From Myxocyprinus asiaticus (taxonomy: Eukaryota > Chordata > Actinopteri > Cypriniformes > Catostomidae), in the NCBI RefSeq assembly GCF_019703515.2, contig NC_059368.1, positions 29,381,289-29,445,288 on the forward strand: a stretch of DNA of 64,000 nt. Direction: 5' to 3'. Positions 53,992-64,000 of this stretch are shown piece by piece. The position numbers and the translations under genes were made by a program. Below the pieces are notes generated by a model. The model saw only the letters and a list, made by a program, of their open reading frames with translations. It did no database searches and was not told where the DNA came from. Numbering within the stretch: the first letter of the stretch is position 1; the number at the start of each line of letters is the position of its first letter.

Positions 53992-54326
53992 TGTAACATT
54001 TGCAGGAAAGAGTCAAGAGAAAGAGGATCTAAACGCAGGCTTATTTAATAAAAATGCAGGAAAATAAACACAGGAAACTAAAACATTAAAACAGAACAAA
54101 CCGTTACATCCATGAATGGTAAACAACTGACAAATAACACAGGAAAACCAAGGGATAAAATACACAAGGGGCAAACAAGGAAATAAGGAACACATGGGAC
54201 TAATAATCACAAGAATCAATGAAAGAAAAGACAATGACTACAAAAGCCTTAATCAACACACAAGACAGGCAGGGAAACAATAAACATATATGGCGACCCC
54301 TAGTGGTCACCAGGGTAATCGTGACA
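53992..54326 (-). repeat. LTR of element G
   Basis: 335 bases that start TGTCACGATTACCCTGG and end ATGTTACA on the minus strand. GTATTTTATCCCTTGG is a possible promoter box, and TTTATTAAATAAGCCTGCG holds a polyadenylation-like signal. The termini resemble those of LTR D and the solo LTR. Confidence 0.7.
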
Positions 54327-54478
54327 AATATTCAGGCTATCAAAAAAGTCAAAGTAATTTAAAAGATAATAACTACATTATTAAAATTGGTTCAAATACA
54401 ACATTTTGACAGAGGGGGCACAGTGGTCTGGCTGAGGGGGCACTGCACTGTAAAACAAAATAAAAAACTGATTAACAA

Positions 54479-54519
<41 letters not shown>

Positions 54520-55450
54520 GCAGTGTTCTGCTAACCTTCTTTAATAAAATCACACAAAATGTCACATATATGAGCCTATATGCCTCAACCTCATCCATCC
54601 TCAACTAAATCAGTCTCATGTTTACAGTGTTTGCTGTTAACCAAATGTGTATGTACAGCAGATTACATCTATGAATGTGTGTGTGCATATGTGTCTGTAT
54701 GTACGTTGGTATGCATGAATTTATGTGTGTTTGTTTATGTATGTGTGTGCGATTCCAATGGGGGTCATTTTGTCTGGGCAGAGCGTGACCCTTTGCACGA
54801 TCTGGTCATGGTGTTTAAAGAGCTCCAGTCCAGGGATCTGCTGAACACGTTTGACCAAGCAGAGTCTCTTAGCTGGGTGCAGGCTAAACATCCTGTTACA
54901 CAATGTTCTATCCAGGTAGCATGATACAATAAAACAAGTGATTTATCTTTCATGAGTTTTTGTCCTAACCAACACAACCACATCAAGCAATGAGTGACAA
55001 AACATTTTGTCAATTTATTGCTTTCTATTTCTGCAATGTCACACTGGGAAGCCGCGCCCACAGTGAAATCTAATTTGTCTACAATACCACTCCACTTTAC
55101 TGTCCAGTAAACATGAAATATTGGCTAATGTACAAATTGGTTGTTGCTGGGATCGCATCGTCCTGGCTAGGACATTTACTTAGTGGTCAACTGAGGTCTT
55201 AGATGCAATGGGTCTATGCAAGTATGCAACTGCCAATAATGCACTCCCATTGTACATACAGTACATGCATACTTGGTTTACTGTGATGGTAACAAACTTC
55301 AGTACACAAAGGGGCAATAAAGTCGAATTGAAAGAAAAAAAACGATAGTAGAAGACAGTTTACACTAATACCCGCTAAATTTTTTATTAATATTAAAAAT
55401 TAATTTATTATTATTAATTGGAATCTGACTCATTTCAGAACGCGGCAACA
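54327..55450. other. Unassigned DNA with (ATT)n microsatellite
   Basis: (TTA)n at 54480-54519. TG-rich tracts lie at 54676-54752. The open frame at 54580-54924 has no recognisable domain. No exon is supported. Confidence 0.5.
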
Positions 55451-58400
55451 AATGATCAACCTTGCATATGTTAGTTCAATTTCACACATTGTAGAAAGCA
55501 TTTGCGTTCACAAACTTGATCCTTATTCTTTTTATGTCTCTCAACTTCTACTAGAGACCCTCCCTACCCCACCCCCAGCTCATATCCTCTTCACTTTATA
55601 CATTCTTCATTGCATTGTCTTTCTTTTTGCCTCCATCGGTATCTTTCTGTCCCCCATCTGCCTCCCTCTCTTTCTCTCTCCAAGTTAAAAGGTTGAGGGA
55701 TGTGCTCCCCGCTGACTGTGAAATCGTCGAAACCTCATTTGAGTGTTTCATGGAATTCAGCTCCAGATGTTTCCCAAGAAACACTCTCCCCACACTAACC
55801 CACAGCATCCCTCGTGGATGAACTCATGCCATAGATTTATTGACAGGCATTTTTCCAGTGTGTTCCTGAAAAGCACCCGCTCTGTGAGAACAAGTAGGCA
55901 AAAGTTTATGTTGTGCAGATGTCCAAGTTTTAAAGTCCTTATAAAGTCACATCCCAACCTCCATCAAATGGGTGACATTGTAAACTAGTAACAAATTATA
56001 TTTTCATAAACTCAAAAGAGTTCAAAGAGCCCACCCCCAAGTTTCAGGTCCCTCCTTCAAAGTAAGTCTATGGGATATTTTCCCGTTTTACTGTCTATGT
56101 CAGATGAAATGTCACTCATATCACTAGTAATAGCACACCTTTCCTCAACAAGTTGCACAATTTCAGGTATGAGGCATATAGCGTGGGTCTCTCTTTCATT
56201 GTAAGTCTAAGGGATGTTTTTTGCCTGTTGAATCATCTGCCAAGCAAAAATAAAGACCAAAGTTTGATAGTGTACATTTGATATTTTTCACGAGTTACAG
56301 CAAGAACCACTTATTGTACTAGAGAACTCAAAAGCCCAAATTCTCATTAAGTAAACTCAGATTTTAGGTTTTACAGTAGAGAGAGGTGATACACACACAT
56401 GGTGTGACTTTAACCATAAATGGGAAACCCTGGGAAAGGGTGAAAACCCTCCAAAGTGAAGCACAAGCATTCTCTGTCCAAGAAAACAGCAATAAAAATA
56501 CCAGGCTCGGATGGTGACACGGAAAAAATATGTTTTATGGAGTGGTAAGAAGGAAAAATAAAATAAAAGCAAACAAAATCTGAAGAGTTCAAGAGTGGAA
56601 TGACCTGATTTCTATTTATAGAGCTGCTGCGAGAAAGAGCATCAAGGCTTTTGGGTAAAACACTAAGATTCAGGAATAACTCATGAAGAATGATATGTTG
56701 GACCTCTAGAAGAAAACTCAAGAAGCATCTCAAGTGCTCCCATATGTACTACACTGACATAACAAGAGTGCAACTGTTGGGTTCTGGGAGTAAAAATTGC
56801 CATTTATTTCCTTCATAGACATAGAGAAAATGATTTTAGCGATTACGATGTAAATATGTTGCAAAAGCCAGTCAGATTAAAAAAATGTATATAAAATTAA
56901 AATTGTGTTGCAAATTCCCAGTGAAGAACTACATTATACATGAATAATGAGGGCCTAATAATCTATTGTTTTATACTTTATATTTATGATCAATGACTAT
57001 AAATCAACTTAGTTATATTCAGTTATAGCATTTGGAAAGCTTCATGGAATTGTAGTTCATTCCCACACCTTTTTCTTCACCGATTTTCAAATACATTTTT
57101 GCTTCAAGTCAAAGTTTATAATGTTGTGATTAATCTGAGAGTTGGTTGGTTTGGAATTGTGGCTCAGAACCCTTTATTGAACAAATTTTTAAAATCCCTA
57201 TGTAATGAATGGGATAAATACTTCTAGAACCAAGAGCACTGGAAAAGTGTGCTATCACTGTTGTACTCTAGGAATATTCAACTTTAAAATCAAGCTAAGC
57301 TCAATTAACAGCATTTATGGCATAATGTTGATTTCCACAAAAAGTTATTTTAACTCCTGTCCTTCATGGTAAAGTTGCATCCATTGTTCATGATCATATA
57401 TCATGAAAACAAAAGCCATATTGGAAATAACTTTACACATATAAGGTTAGTAAGCTAGTAAGTTAGTATAAGTTAGCAAGTTTTATCACACTTAAATCAT
57501 GTTAACACATATAATGTGAAATGGCTATAATTTTGAAACTGTGTGTATTTTAGCATTTATGGACTGGCCCTATTACTTCCATTGCAAGTGCCTAAATGTA
57601 ACAAGGGGAGAGTCAAAATTAATTTGTGTAGTCATCAACATTTTGCCACAAATGCTGTTGACTGAGCTTAACTTGTATTGAACCTGAAATATTCTTGGCT
57701 AGGCTGTAGTTCACTACAAACTGAAGGTAGTTAAACTGCTGGAGGTCCACAAGCTGACATCAACTGGCTCACCAAAGGAATCATTGACATTACAGTTACA
57801 TAGACCAACTGTACATTATTCCTGTTGTGTATTCCATTAAGTTGCTCCCACAGCTAAGTTCTACCCTCCTTCAAGTCAAATACAGGAGAAGAATTTGCGG
57901 ATCTTGCTGAGGTGGCTTTTTCACCCACCACCCTAGCTCCTTGAACTCAACGACATTCTGGAGACTGCTTTGGGATGCTTATTCTCAAGTGCATTTGCTG
58001 ACTTCAGTGTCCCATAGCTAATCTACAACCCCAATCCAATCCCTCCCCTACCTCCCTTCACATTCCTGTCATGGCTGGCTGTTAGTCAGCCCATAAGTGA
58101 TAGAAACTGTCAGTTTCTCTTCTGTCATCACGAAGAGTGAGTTAAGGAGCTCAAGACTTCGCTTCCTCCAAATGAGCCTGGGAGTGTTATATACACTGTT
58201 CCAGCATAACAACACTGCCAAAACAATACTTACACACATCACAAACACACATTTACAGATACTCTCTACACCAGCCACCTCAGTGGGGAAAACTAGGGGC
58301 TAGTTTAGAGTGATAAATACAATTATGACAGAGACTATTTAGCCCGAGACGGAGTGCTTGTATTAAAATGAATGGAAGAAATTGGAATGCCCAATATGGC

Positions 58401-59269
58401 AGATGTAAAAATGGAAGTCCAGCTTTACAGGTAAAATAACCAATCACCTTTTAGATACAGACATTGCCAGTCAGATAACTCCAGAACTTGCATGTGCATT
58501 AGCTGGACCAGACATAAAAATAGCATTTTTTGTTAGCGTGATCTGAGCAAAGGAAGCACATTTTAAGATAATGTTGTCATATTTAACTGCTGATTTGAAA
58601 TATGTTCTTTCATCATAATCTTGACCATCCATTTTGGAGATTTAGATCTTTCCCCATTCAAGTAGATAGGCACTGTACTTTTATGTCGCTTGTTGAAAAT
58701 AGCTCCCCATGAGCTTTCCCAAAATGGTGGCCAAGTGGACTGACTTGCCTTGAAAGGGACTTATGTTCATATAGTTGGTTATGAACGAGAGTGTTTTTAA
58801 AGAACAAAACTGTCGCTTCTTGGGAAATTGGTGCAAAATAGATATGTACAGTAAATGGAAGTTGTAACCACTGTGGCTCTTTTTTTAAATGTAATAAATT
58901 ACTTGTGGTTTAGAGCATGCAGACAAAATGCTCTGACAAACTTCATCTATGAAGCGTTAAGCAGCAGATTCCATATTTTTTATATAATATTCCAAAATTT
59001 GCATACAAATATGTGGATGGAAAAACAGCTAGTGTCACTATTGTTCCATCCGTAAATGCCAAGCACACTCACAGTGAAGCGCTTCTTCATTTTTCGTTCA
59101 GAGCCAAAAAAAAAAAAAAAAGTTTGAAACAGCTGTGCAGCAACATACTGTTTGTGAACATTCAGACACCGGCCACGCTGCTGGGGGAGGTGTTTCTATG
59201 ACAGGTACATTAAATCATAAGGACGCTCAAAACTACAAGTAAAACATCAATTAATATGACATTAAAACA
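55451..59269. other. Unassigned intergenic DNA
   Basis: Nearly 4 kb with no recognised exon or element end. Two local related stretches (GTAAGTCTATGGGATATTTT near 56061 and GTAAGTCTAAGGGATGTTTT near 56200) suggest an old repeat. A pyrimidine tract at 55650-55683 looks splice-acceptor-like but leads into no known protein. An A-run lies at 59106-59121. Confidence 0.45.
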
Positions 59270-59960
59270 TGTTATCAATGACTTCATGCCTCATTCTATG
59301 AGTAGAATTCACATGAGATCGGTAAAGGAAGCTGCATTATCTATTCAAAGATGATTTAAAGTAATGTATATGCAGTAGATAATGTGTAATTTGTAATGTT
59401 TACCTTGTGCATTCATGGCACTAATGCACTACACGCTGGCCATAATATGTGCCGATTACATTCTGTCTATAATTTATGATTGCAAAGATGAGTGTATAAA
59501 AGAGTGTCAATGGATAGAATGAAGACAAAAGAATGACGATGATGATAGGCATATCTCATCAGATGGCACGAGTGAATGGGCACTGTGTAGGTTTGATTCT
59601 TTTTGTTGACTAATTAAACAAAAAAATTGCATGACATGTTCTCAGAAGAATTTTCTATGCGAATGATTGTACAGATGTACAGTAGGTAAGTCTGCGCCAG
59701 CTCGCTAATAAATACACGCCGATCTGTTCATGTTGACTGATCTTATCTGATTGAGCGGCAATTAGCTGTCAGCCTCAAAGTAGATGGAGCTCCAGGTCAC
59801 ACCTACTGATGACGTGGACCAATGGCAGCAAGAAGGTGTTTAGCTACCATTAAGAAGTTTTCCTGAAATTTCTCCCTGGCAAGCTGTTACGAACCACCAA
59901 AACGAACTCAAAAACACCTTCTTTTTGAACAGATTTTCGTTTTTCGATTTCATAGGAAGT
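59270..59960 (+). repeat. Dispersed repeat R, copy 3
   Basis: The longest copy. GATGATTTAAAGTAATGTAT at 59349 and GTAGATAATGTGTAATTTGT match copy 2 in inverse orientation. GTGGACCAATGGCAGC, AAGAAGGTGTTTAGC, AAGTTTTCCTGAAATTT and CGAACTCAAAAACACCTTC match copies 1 and 2. Non-coding; no terminal repeats or duplication found with certainty. Confidence 0.7.
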
Positions 59961-62927
59961 GTACATGGGCCTTTATTCACAGCTATAATGAGAATAGAAA
60001 AGATGCTTGACTGCAGTTATTTATTCATACAGACAGTATTCGAACCATTCCTGTAGGAACTGTTGCATGAACACTGTTGCTGATGTATGAACAGGACAAT
60101 TCGATAGTAACACCTGTTAGTAAATATGATTGTCAGTTCCAAACACAACTGAAACTGTGTCAATGTAATCTCTGAGAGGTTCTGAGAAGAAGCATTTCAG
60201 GAGTGACACATAGTAAACTTGTGAAGGTGAGTGTGTGTGAGTGCTGAGCATGTGGTGAATAGGGACAGTGTTGAACTAAACCTTTATTGGGTCTGTTCCA
60301 TCTGTTTTGGCTCATACTCCAACCATGCAGTGCGAAGTCATGCTCGGATCTCACACATTCCTTCAGCTTTATACGCTCTACTGTGCGCTCACTATTTCCA
60401 TCTTCAGAATTGCTCTCACAGAAAAGCTTTTCCAAAAATAGACCGAAGCTCAGAGAGCTTATCGCAAGAAAACACAAAATGATTATGTTCAGACTGCTTT
60501 GCTTTTTGGGTATTTCTCACAGTGACAAACCAAACTACCTGTTTGTCATGCCTGCTTTCTCTAAATTGGTCTGAGCTGCCTCCATTTCCATTCTGATCTC
60601 GCTCTGTAACCTAGCAAAAGCTAATCTTTTCTGCTACCCCCTCCCATTAGCTCCTCTCTTTTTTGCGGCAGCAATAGCCAAACAGCGAGTGATTACAACA
60701 CGGTGGAATTTGATCTCTGCGCTGTTAAGTCACATGCTGTGACTGTAATTATTCGCCCCTAAAGAAAGAGAGAGAAAGAGAGAGAGTTGGGCACAACAGA
60801 AGAACAGAGCACACAAACATTCAAGACATTTTCAGCTCTGGCCTGTGAGCGCTATGCACATTTAGTTTCCTTCCTGGTTGAGCTACGGTTGCTATCGAAA
60901 TCTGGAGCTGGTTTGGGAAACATGCCTTGAAAGATGATGTTGGTCTTCACAGGCAATGAGTTCTTTTGAGTCCGATGTGAAAAATGGTGTCTTGCGAGAG
61001 TTATGATTCAATGAGGCCATTTATCTGATAATGTTTACATTTTTCAGCCTCCAAATGGGCACTGAGGCCTCGCATTGAGCGGTAACTTCACTCAGAGCGT
61101 GCGAGTGGTGTACATATGCTTGCAAGACACAGCCTGACACAAAAACACGCGAGCTAATATGTTTAATGTGACAGAAAGTCTCCATGTCAGCAATAAATTA
61201 GTGCATTAATGCATATTTGGGTGCATGGAGTGGCAGTGCCATTATAGAGATGTGCTGTTTTCTATAAAATGTCCCTTGGAGGAATGCAACAAATAAATCT
61301 ATTCCCCCACCCCCTTCTCTCTCATTCCCTCTGTCCCACTCCAGAAACGGCCGATGAAATTCTTTATTAAATGAGTGTCACATTGACTGCTGTCATATCT
61401 GACACAGAGCAGGAATGACAATTAATGATTTACCATCCAACCTTGACATCAGCCAGAGAACGAGAGAGAGGAATGTGAACGATAGAGTAAGCGTTGGAGA
61501 CGTGCTGACACTCAAATAAAAAGTGTGAGATTCAGATAGATTATAGAGGAAATTAAGAGTAAAAGGCCTTTAAAATGTAGGCCCGCAGTTTGGCTTTTCT
61601 CCTTTGGAGCGCAACATTTTCAATAAACATTCAGCCAGCTGCAATAATATTCACCGAAATAAACCCTCGCAAAACCCTCTCACATACCCGCCGTGCAGGC
61701 CAGCAAACACACTTCTAAACAATCAAATGGTTTTGAGACATGAAAGCTGACGCTGGGAGTTTATTGGCTATGTAAGATTGCACTTATGAGGAACTGGACT
61801 TCTGGAATTGCTAATAAGATCTAGGTAAATATCTATAGTCTTCACCCTGTGATTGTTATCATAGTAGATGGCACCAGAATGCTAGTGCTGTTTAATCAGA
61901 TTTTACAGTCACATCATGAAACCGGGTGCCGTTCGAGTCCTTGCTGAACAAGAGCGCTCTGGCCCTCCATGCCGAAACTCTCGGCAAAGCTCTATGCATT
62001 CCATCCCCAGAATGCTCCTGGAGACCGGAGGAGGGCACTCACATGCCGAATCCCTAAATGTGAGGAATTCTTGGGATATGAAAGAGAGCAAGAGAAAGAA
62101 ACAGTCAATAAGAGCGGGAGACTGAGGGAGAAATATGCCGAGTCATAAGAAAACTAATCTTAGTAGCAGAAGTGGCTGTTAGTGCTTGTTTTCAGTGGGC
62201 CAGTCTCAACACTGGGGTCTGCCGGCAGGCCTGTAGGCCTTTATTTTCCCAAAGCTGGAGCCACGGAGCTTTACAGCCTGTTCAGACTTTGTGTTATTAC
62301 AGAGCAGAGGCAGGAGGGGTGTTCAGCGCTGAAGCAGCACAATCCAACATCCAACCCACACTCTAATCATCTCTTACCACCCAGAGAGAAGGAGAGACAG
62401 GCAGAAAAAAGAGAGACAGAGAGGGATGGATGGATGGATATATGGATGGAAATGTTAAGAACTGACAATGGAGATTTTCTCTATGGTTGAATGGACTGAT
62501 CTTGGTGCAGCAGGTGTCATGAGACTTCTAACGCTTGACCACCCAAAGAGCATTTTCCACATTATTATGCAGTGTGCCTAGAGAGTTGCCCTAATATTCA
62601 GTGCTGAAATGTGGTCTAGACCATTTTAAAAAGTGCCTTGGGATGTTTAGAATGGAACCATTTCCCTACTACATTCATAGGTCTTTGATACCTTTGTACT
62701 ATATTGTGGTGCATCCAGGCTTGGCACAGATAACTGAGGTATATTTTCTATTGACAGACTGGTATGTCAACCAGGTGGATTGATCAGCCGATAATAGACT
62801 ATTTTGAGATTAACTGTGCCCTCTTGGAACAATTTACACCAGTCTGAGGGAGTTTACCGTGTATTTATTGTTTAAAATGTATTCAAATCCAAGAAAATAA
62901 TGTCATATTCCAAATTTACTCCAAAAT

Positions 62928-62930
<3 letters not shown>
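59961..62930. other. Unassigned, non-repetitive intergenic DNA
   Basis: Three kilobases that look mostly single-copy: no transposon ends, moderate base composition, and ATTAATG/TTAATTA-type motifs around 61200-61450. A GA tract lies at 60766-60786 and a GGAT repeat at 62425-62450. No exon is supported. It may hold regulatory sequence, but nothing here proves that. Confidence 0.45.
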
Positions 62931-62959
<29 letters not shown>

Positions 62960-62961
62960 AA
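62931..62961. repeat. (AAGA)n microsatellite
   Basis: About seven AAGA units. Confidence 0.9.
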
Positions 62962-63300
62962 TAGGGCCATTAAAAAATTTTTTTTCCATTGTGACATGTT
63001 CATGACAGTTATGCACATTTTATCCCCCAATTATCATTACTGCATTACTGCAAAAGATGGCCATTATGATATTTTCATTAATACAACATGAAAAAGATAT
63101 ATTATTTAAATTGGTAAGTATTTATGCATAAACAAAGAGCTCTTTTGCTACTGCCTTTCATTTTTGATCATTTCAATTAAAAGAATCATTATTCAACAGA
63201 ATCCTTTTACTGTAATACAGTAAAAAAATTAAAAAAAAAGAATCATCATGACAATTGGGATGTAAATGTGCTTTAATGTCCTCAAAATAATATCACAATG

Positions 63301-63328
63301 CAAAAAAAAAAAAATAAATAAAAAATAA

Positions 63329-63402
<74 letters not shown>
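63301..63402. repeat. A-rich tract followed by (AT)n microsatellite
   Basis: AAAATAAATAAAAA-type sequence leads into a pure AT run of about 65 bases (63337-63402). Confidence 0.92.
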
Positions 63403-63429
63403 CTTTTTAATTTATGTTATTTTTTATTT

Positions 63430-64000
63430 ATTTATTTGTCAAAGTTAAACCACTGGCATGCGAGTGTACACCTCTCGCGCGTAAAACCACCTCCATCACT
63501 TCCCTTAGTCAATAGGCAATATGACGTTAGTGTTTTCGTTAAGAACGTCCACGATGAATTCTGCGTAACTTTAAGGGCGTTTCCAAACGGCATTTTTTAC
63601 GCCCTTGAAGGGCACTTTGGGAAGGGGACGCCACTCGAAGAGTCGTTCCAAACGAAAGTAAGAAGGCTTATTTTTTTTATTTATTTTTTTCCACAAATGG
63701 CCCTTTTACAAGACATTTAGTGAAGGGTACATTCAAACTGAAATGCCATGCTCTCTTTAGAGAGTCCACATTAAGAGCTTTGAAGTGAGTAGGGCATAGG
63801 GGTGATCACTTTCGACTGGATTTCGCACAAAGTTTCATTACCTATTCGGCGTCAACGGGTGTTGCTAACCTAGACACGCTCGCAAGTCGCAACAGTACCT
63901 TATGGCAGTTGCAACAAGTATCCATACTGTAAATGTCCCGTAAACGCGCGGGGTCTAACCGTGCGCTTTCACTGTATTTCATCCGCTGTCGCTTGTGCTG
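63430..64000. other. Probable dispersed repeat at window end (unassigned)
   Basis: CG-rich compared with the surrounding DNA. It has related internal stretches (GGGCGTTTCCAAACGG near 63577, GTCGTTCCAAACGAAAG near 63643) and AAGGGCACTTTGGGAAGG between them. This looks like part of a transposon that continues beyond the window, but no terminus is visible. Confidence 0.35.

Larger units (their letters stand above)
52600..54326 (-). mobile_element. LTR retrotransposon G, 5' LTR plus gag with tandem repeats
   Basis: The minus strand begins with an LTR (54326-53992), a short leader and a Gag ORF starting at 53973, followed by about 1 kb of tandem repeats up to about 52660. Polymerase and a second LTR are not found. 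The layout and the Gag N-terminus match element D. Confidence 0.7.

Noticed and set aside
54740..54916. Possible exon between CAG and CAGGTAG
   Set aside because: The reading frames give no recognisable protein, and the splice-like signals alone are too weak.
55640..55821. Possible exon after a pyrimidine tract
   Set aside because: The acceptor ends AAG, the downstream frame matches no family I know, and no donor or neighbouring exon is seen.
58340..58830. Possible inverted-repeat element (CCCAATATGGCAG ... CCCATTCAAG)
   Set aside because: The two ends do not pair convincingly and no target duplication was found.

Overview
The window is vertebrate nuclear DNA, almost certainly from a teleost and most likely a cypriniform (carp/minnow-type) fish. 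The reasons are the teleost-type tensin C-terminus at the left edge and the mix of DIRS-type tyrosine-recombinase retrotransposons, Tc1 transposons, L2-like LINEs, many short inverted-repeat elements and abundant (CA)n/(TA)n microsatellites. No operons, CRISPR arrays, rRNA or tRNA genes were seen.

Only one host gene is visible. Bases 1-108 are the last 35 codons and stop of a tensin (tns3-like), followed by about 1.3 kb of AT-rich 3' UTR with a polyadenylation signal at 1443. The other 62 kb carries no host exon that I can support. It reads as a gene desert filled with transposable elements of different ages, many nested in one another.

Layout: 2.9-6.4 kb, a decayed minus-strand DIRS element (A) carrying another repeat in its gag. 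7.1-7.9 kb, a CACTA-type short element. 13.5-14.9 kb, a degenerate three-copy tandem repeat hit by two insertions. 16.2-20.6 kb, a better preserved minus-strand DIRS element (B) that has lost its reverse transcriptase. 21.5-27 kb, two TTAA-flanked foldback elements (one inside a hAT-type element) and an old repeat invaded by a retroposon and a 1.6-kb Tc1 transposon. 28.9-35.6 kb, a dispersed repeat, a minus-strand LINE with ORF1 and endonuclease but a deleted polymerase core, a Gag-only LTR element, and a plus-strand L2-like LINE fragment. 38.0-41.8 kb, DIRS element C of the same family as B on the plus strand. 44.4-48.0 kb, a solo LTR, a TA-flanked foldback element and a compact non-autonomous LTR retrotransposon. 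49.2-51.6 kb, a hAT-type element containing a TTAA element that holds a short THAP-like ORF. 52.6-54.3 kb, a second Gag-only LTR element with expanded tandem repeats. 54.5-64 kb, mostly unassigned DNA with one more copy of the dispersed repeat and microsatellites.

No complete, obviously functional mobile element is present: every transposase, recombinase or polymerase found is broken by stops, frameshifts, deletions or lost catalytic residues. The most informative observations are structural: target-site duplications that date nested insertions, a THAP-type ORF that ties the common TTAA foldback family to Kolobok-type transposons, two DIRS copies that lost the polymerase independently, and LTR elements whose LTR or gag holds fast-changing tandem repeats. 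All family assignments come from reading the sequence, not from database searches.
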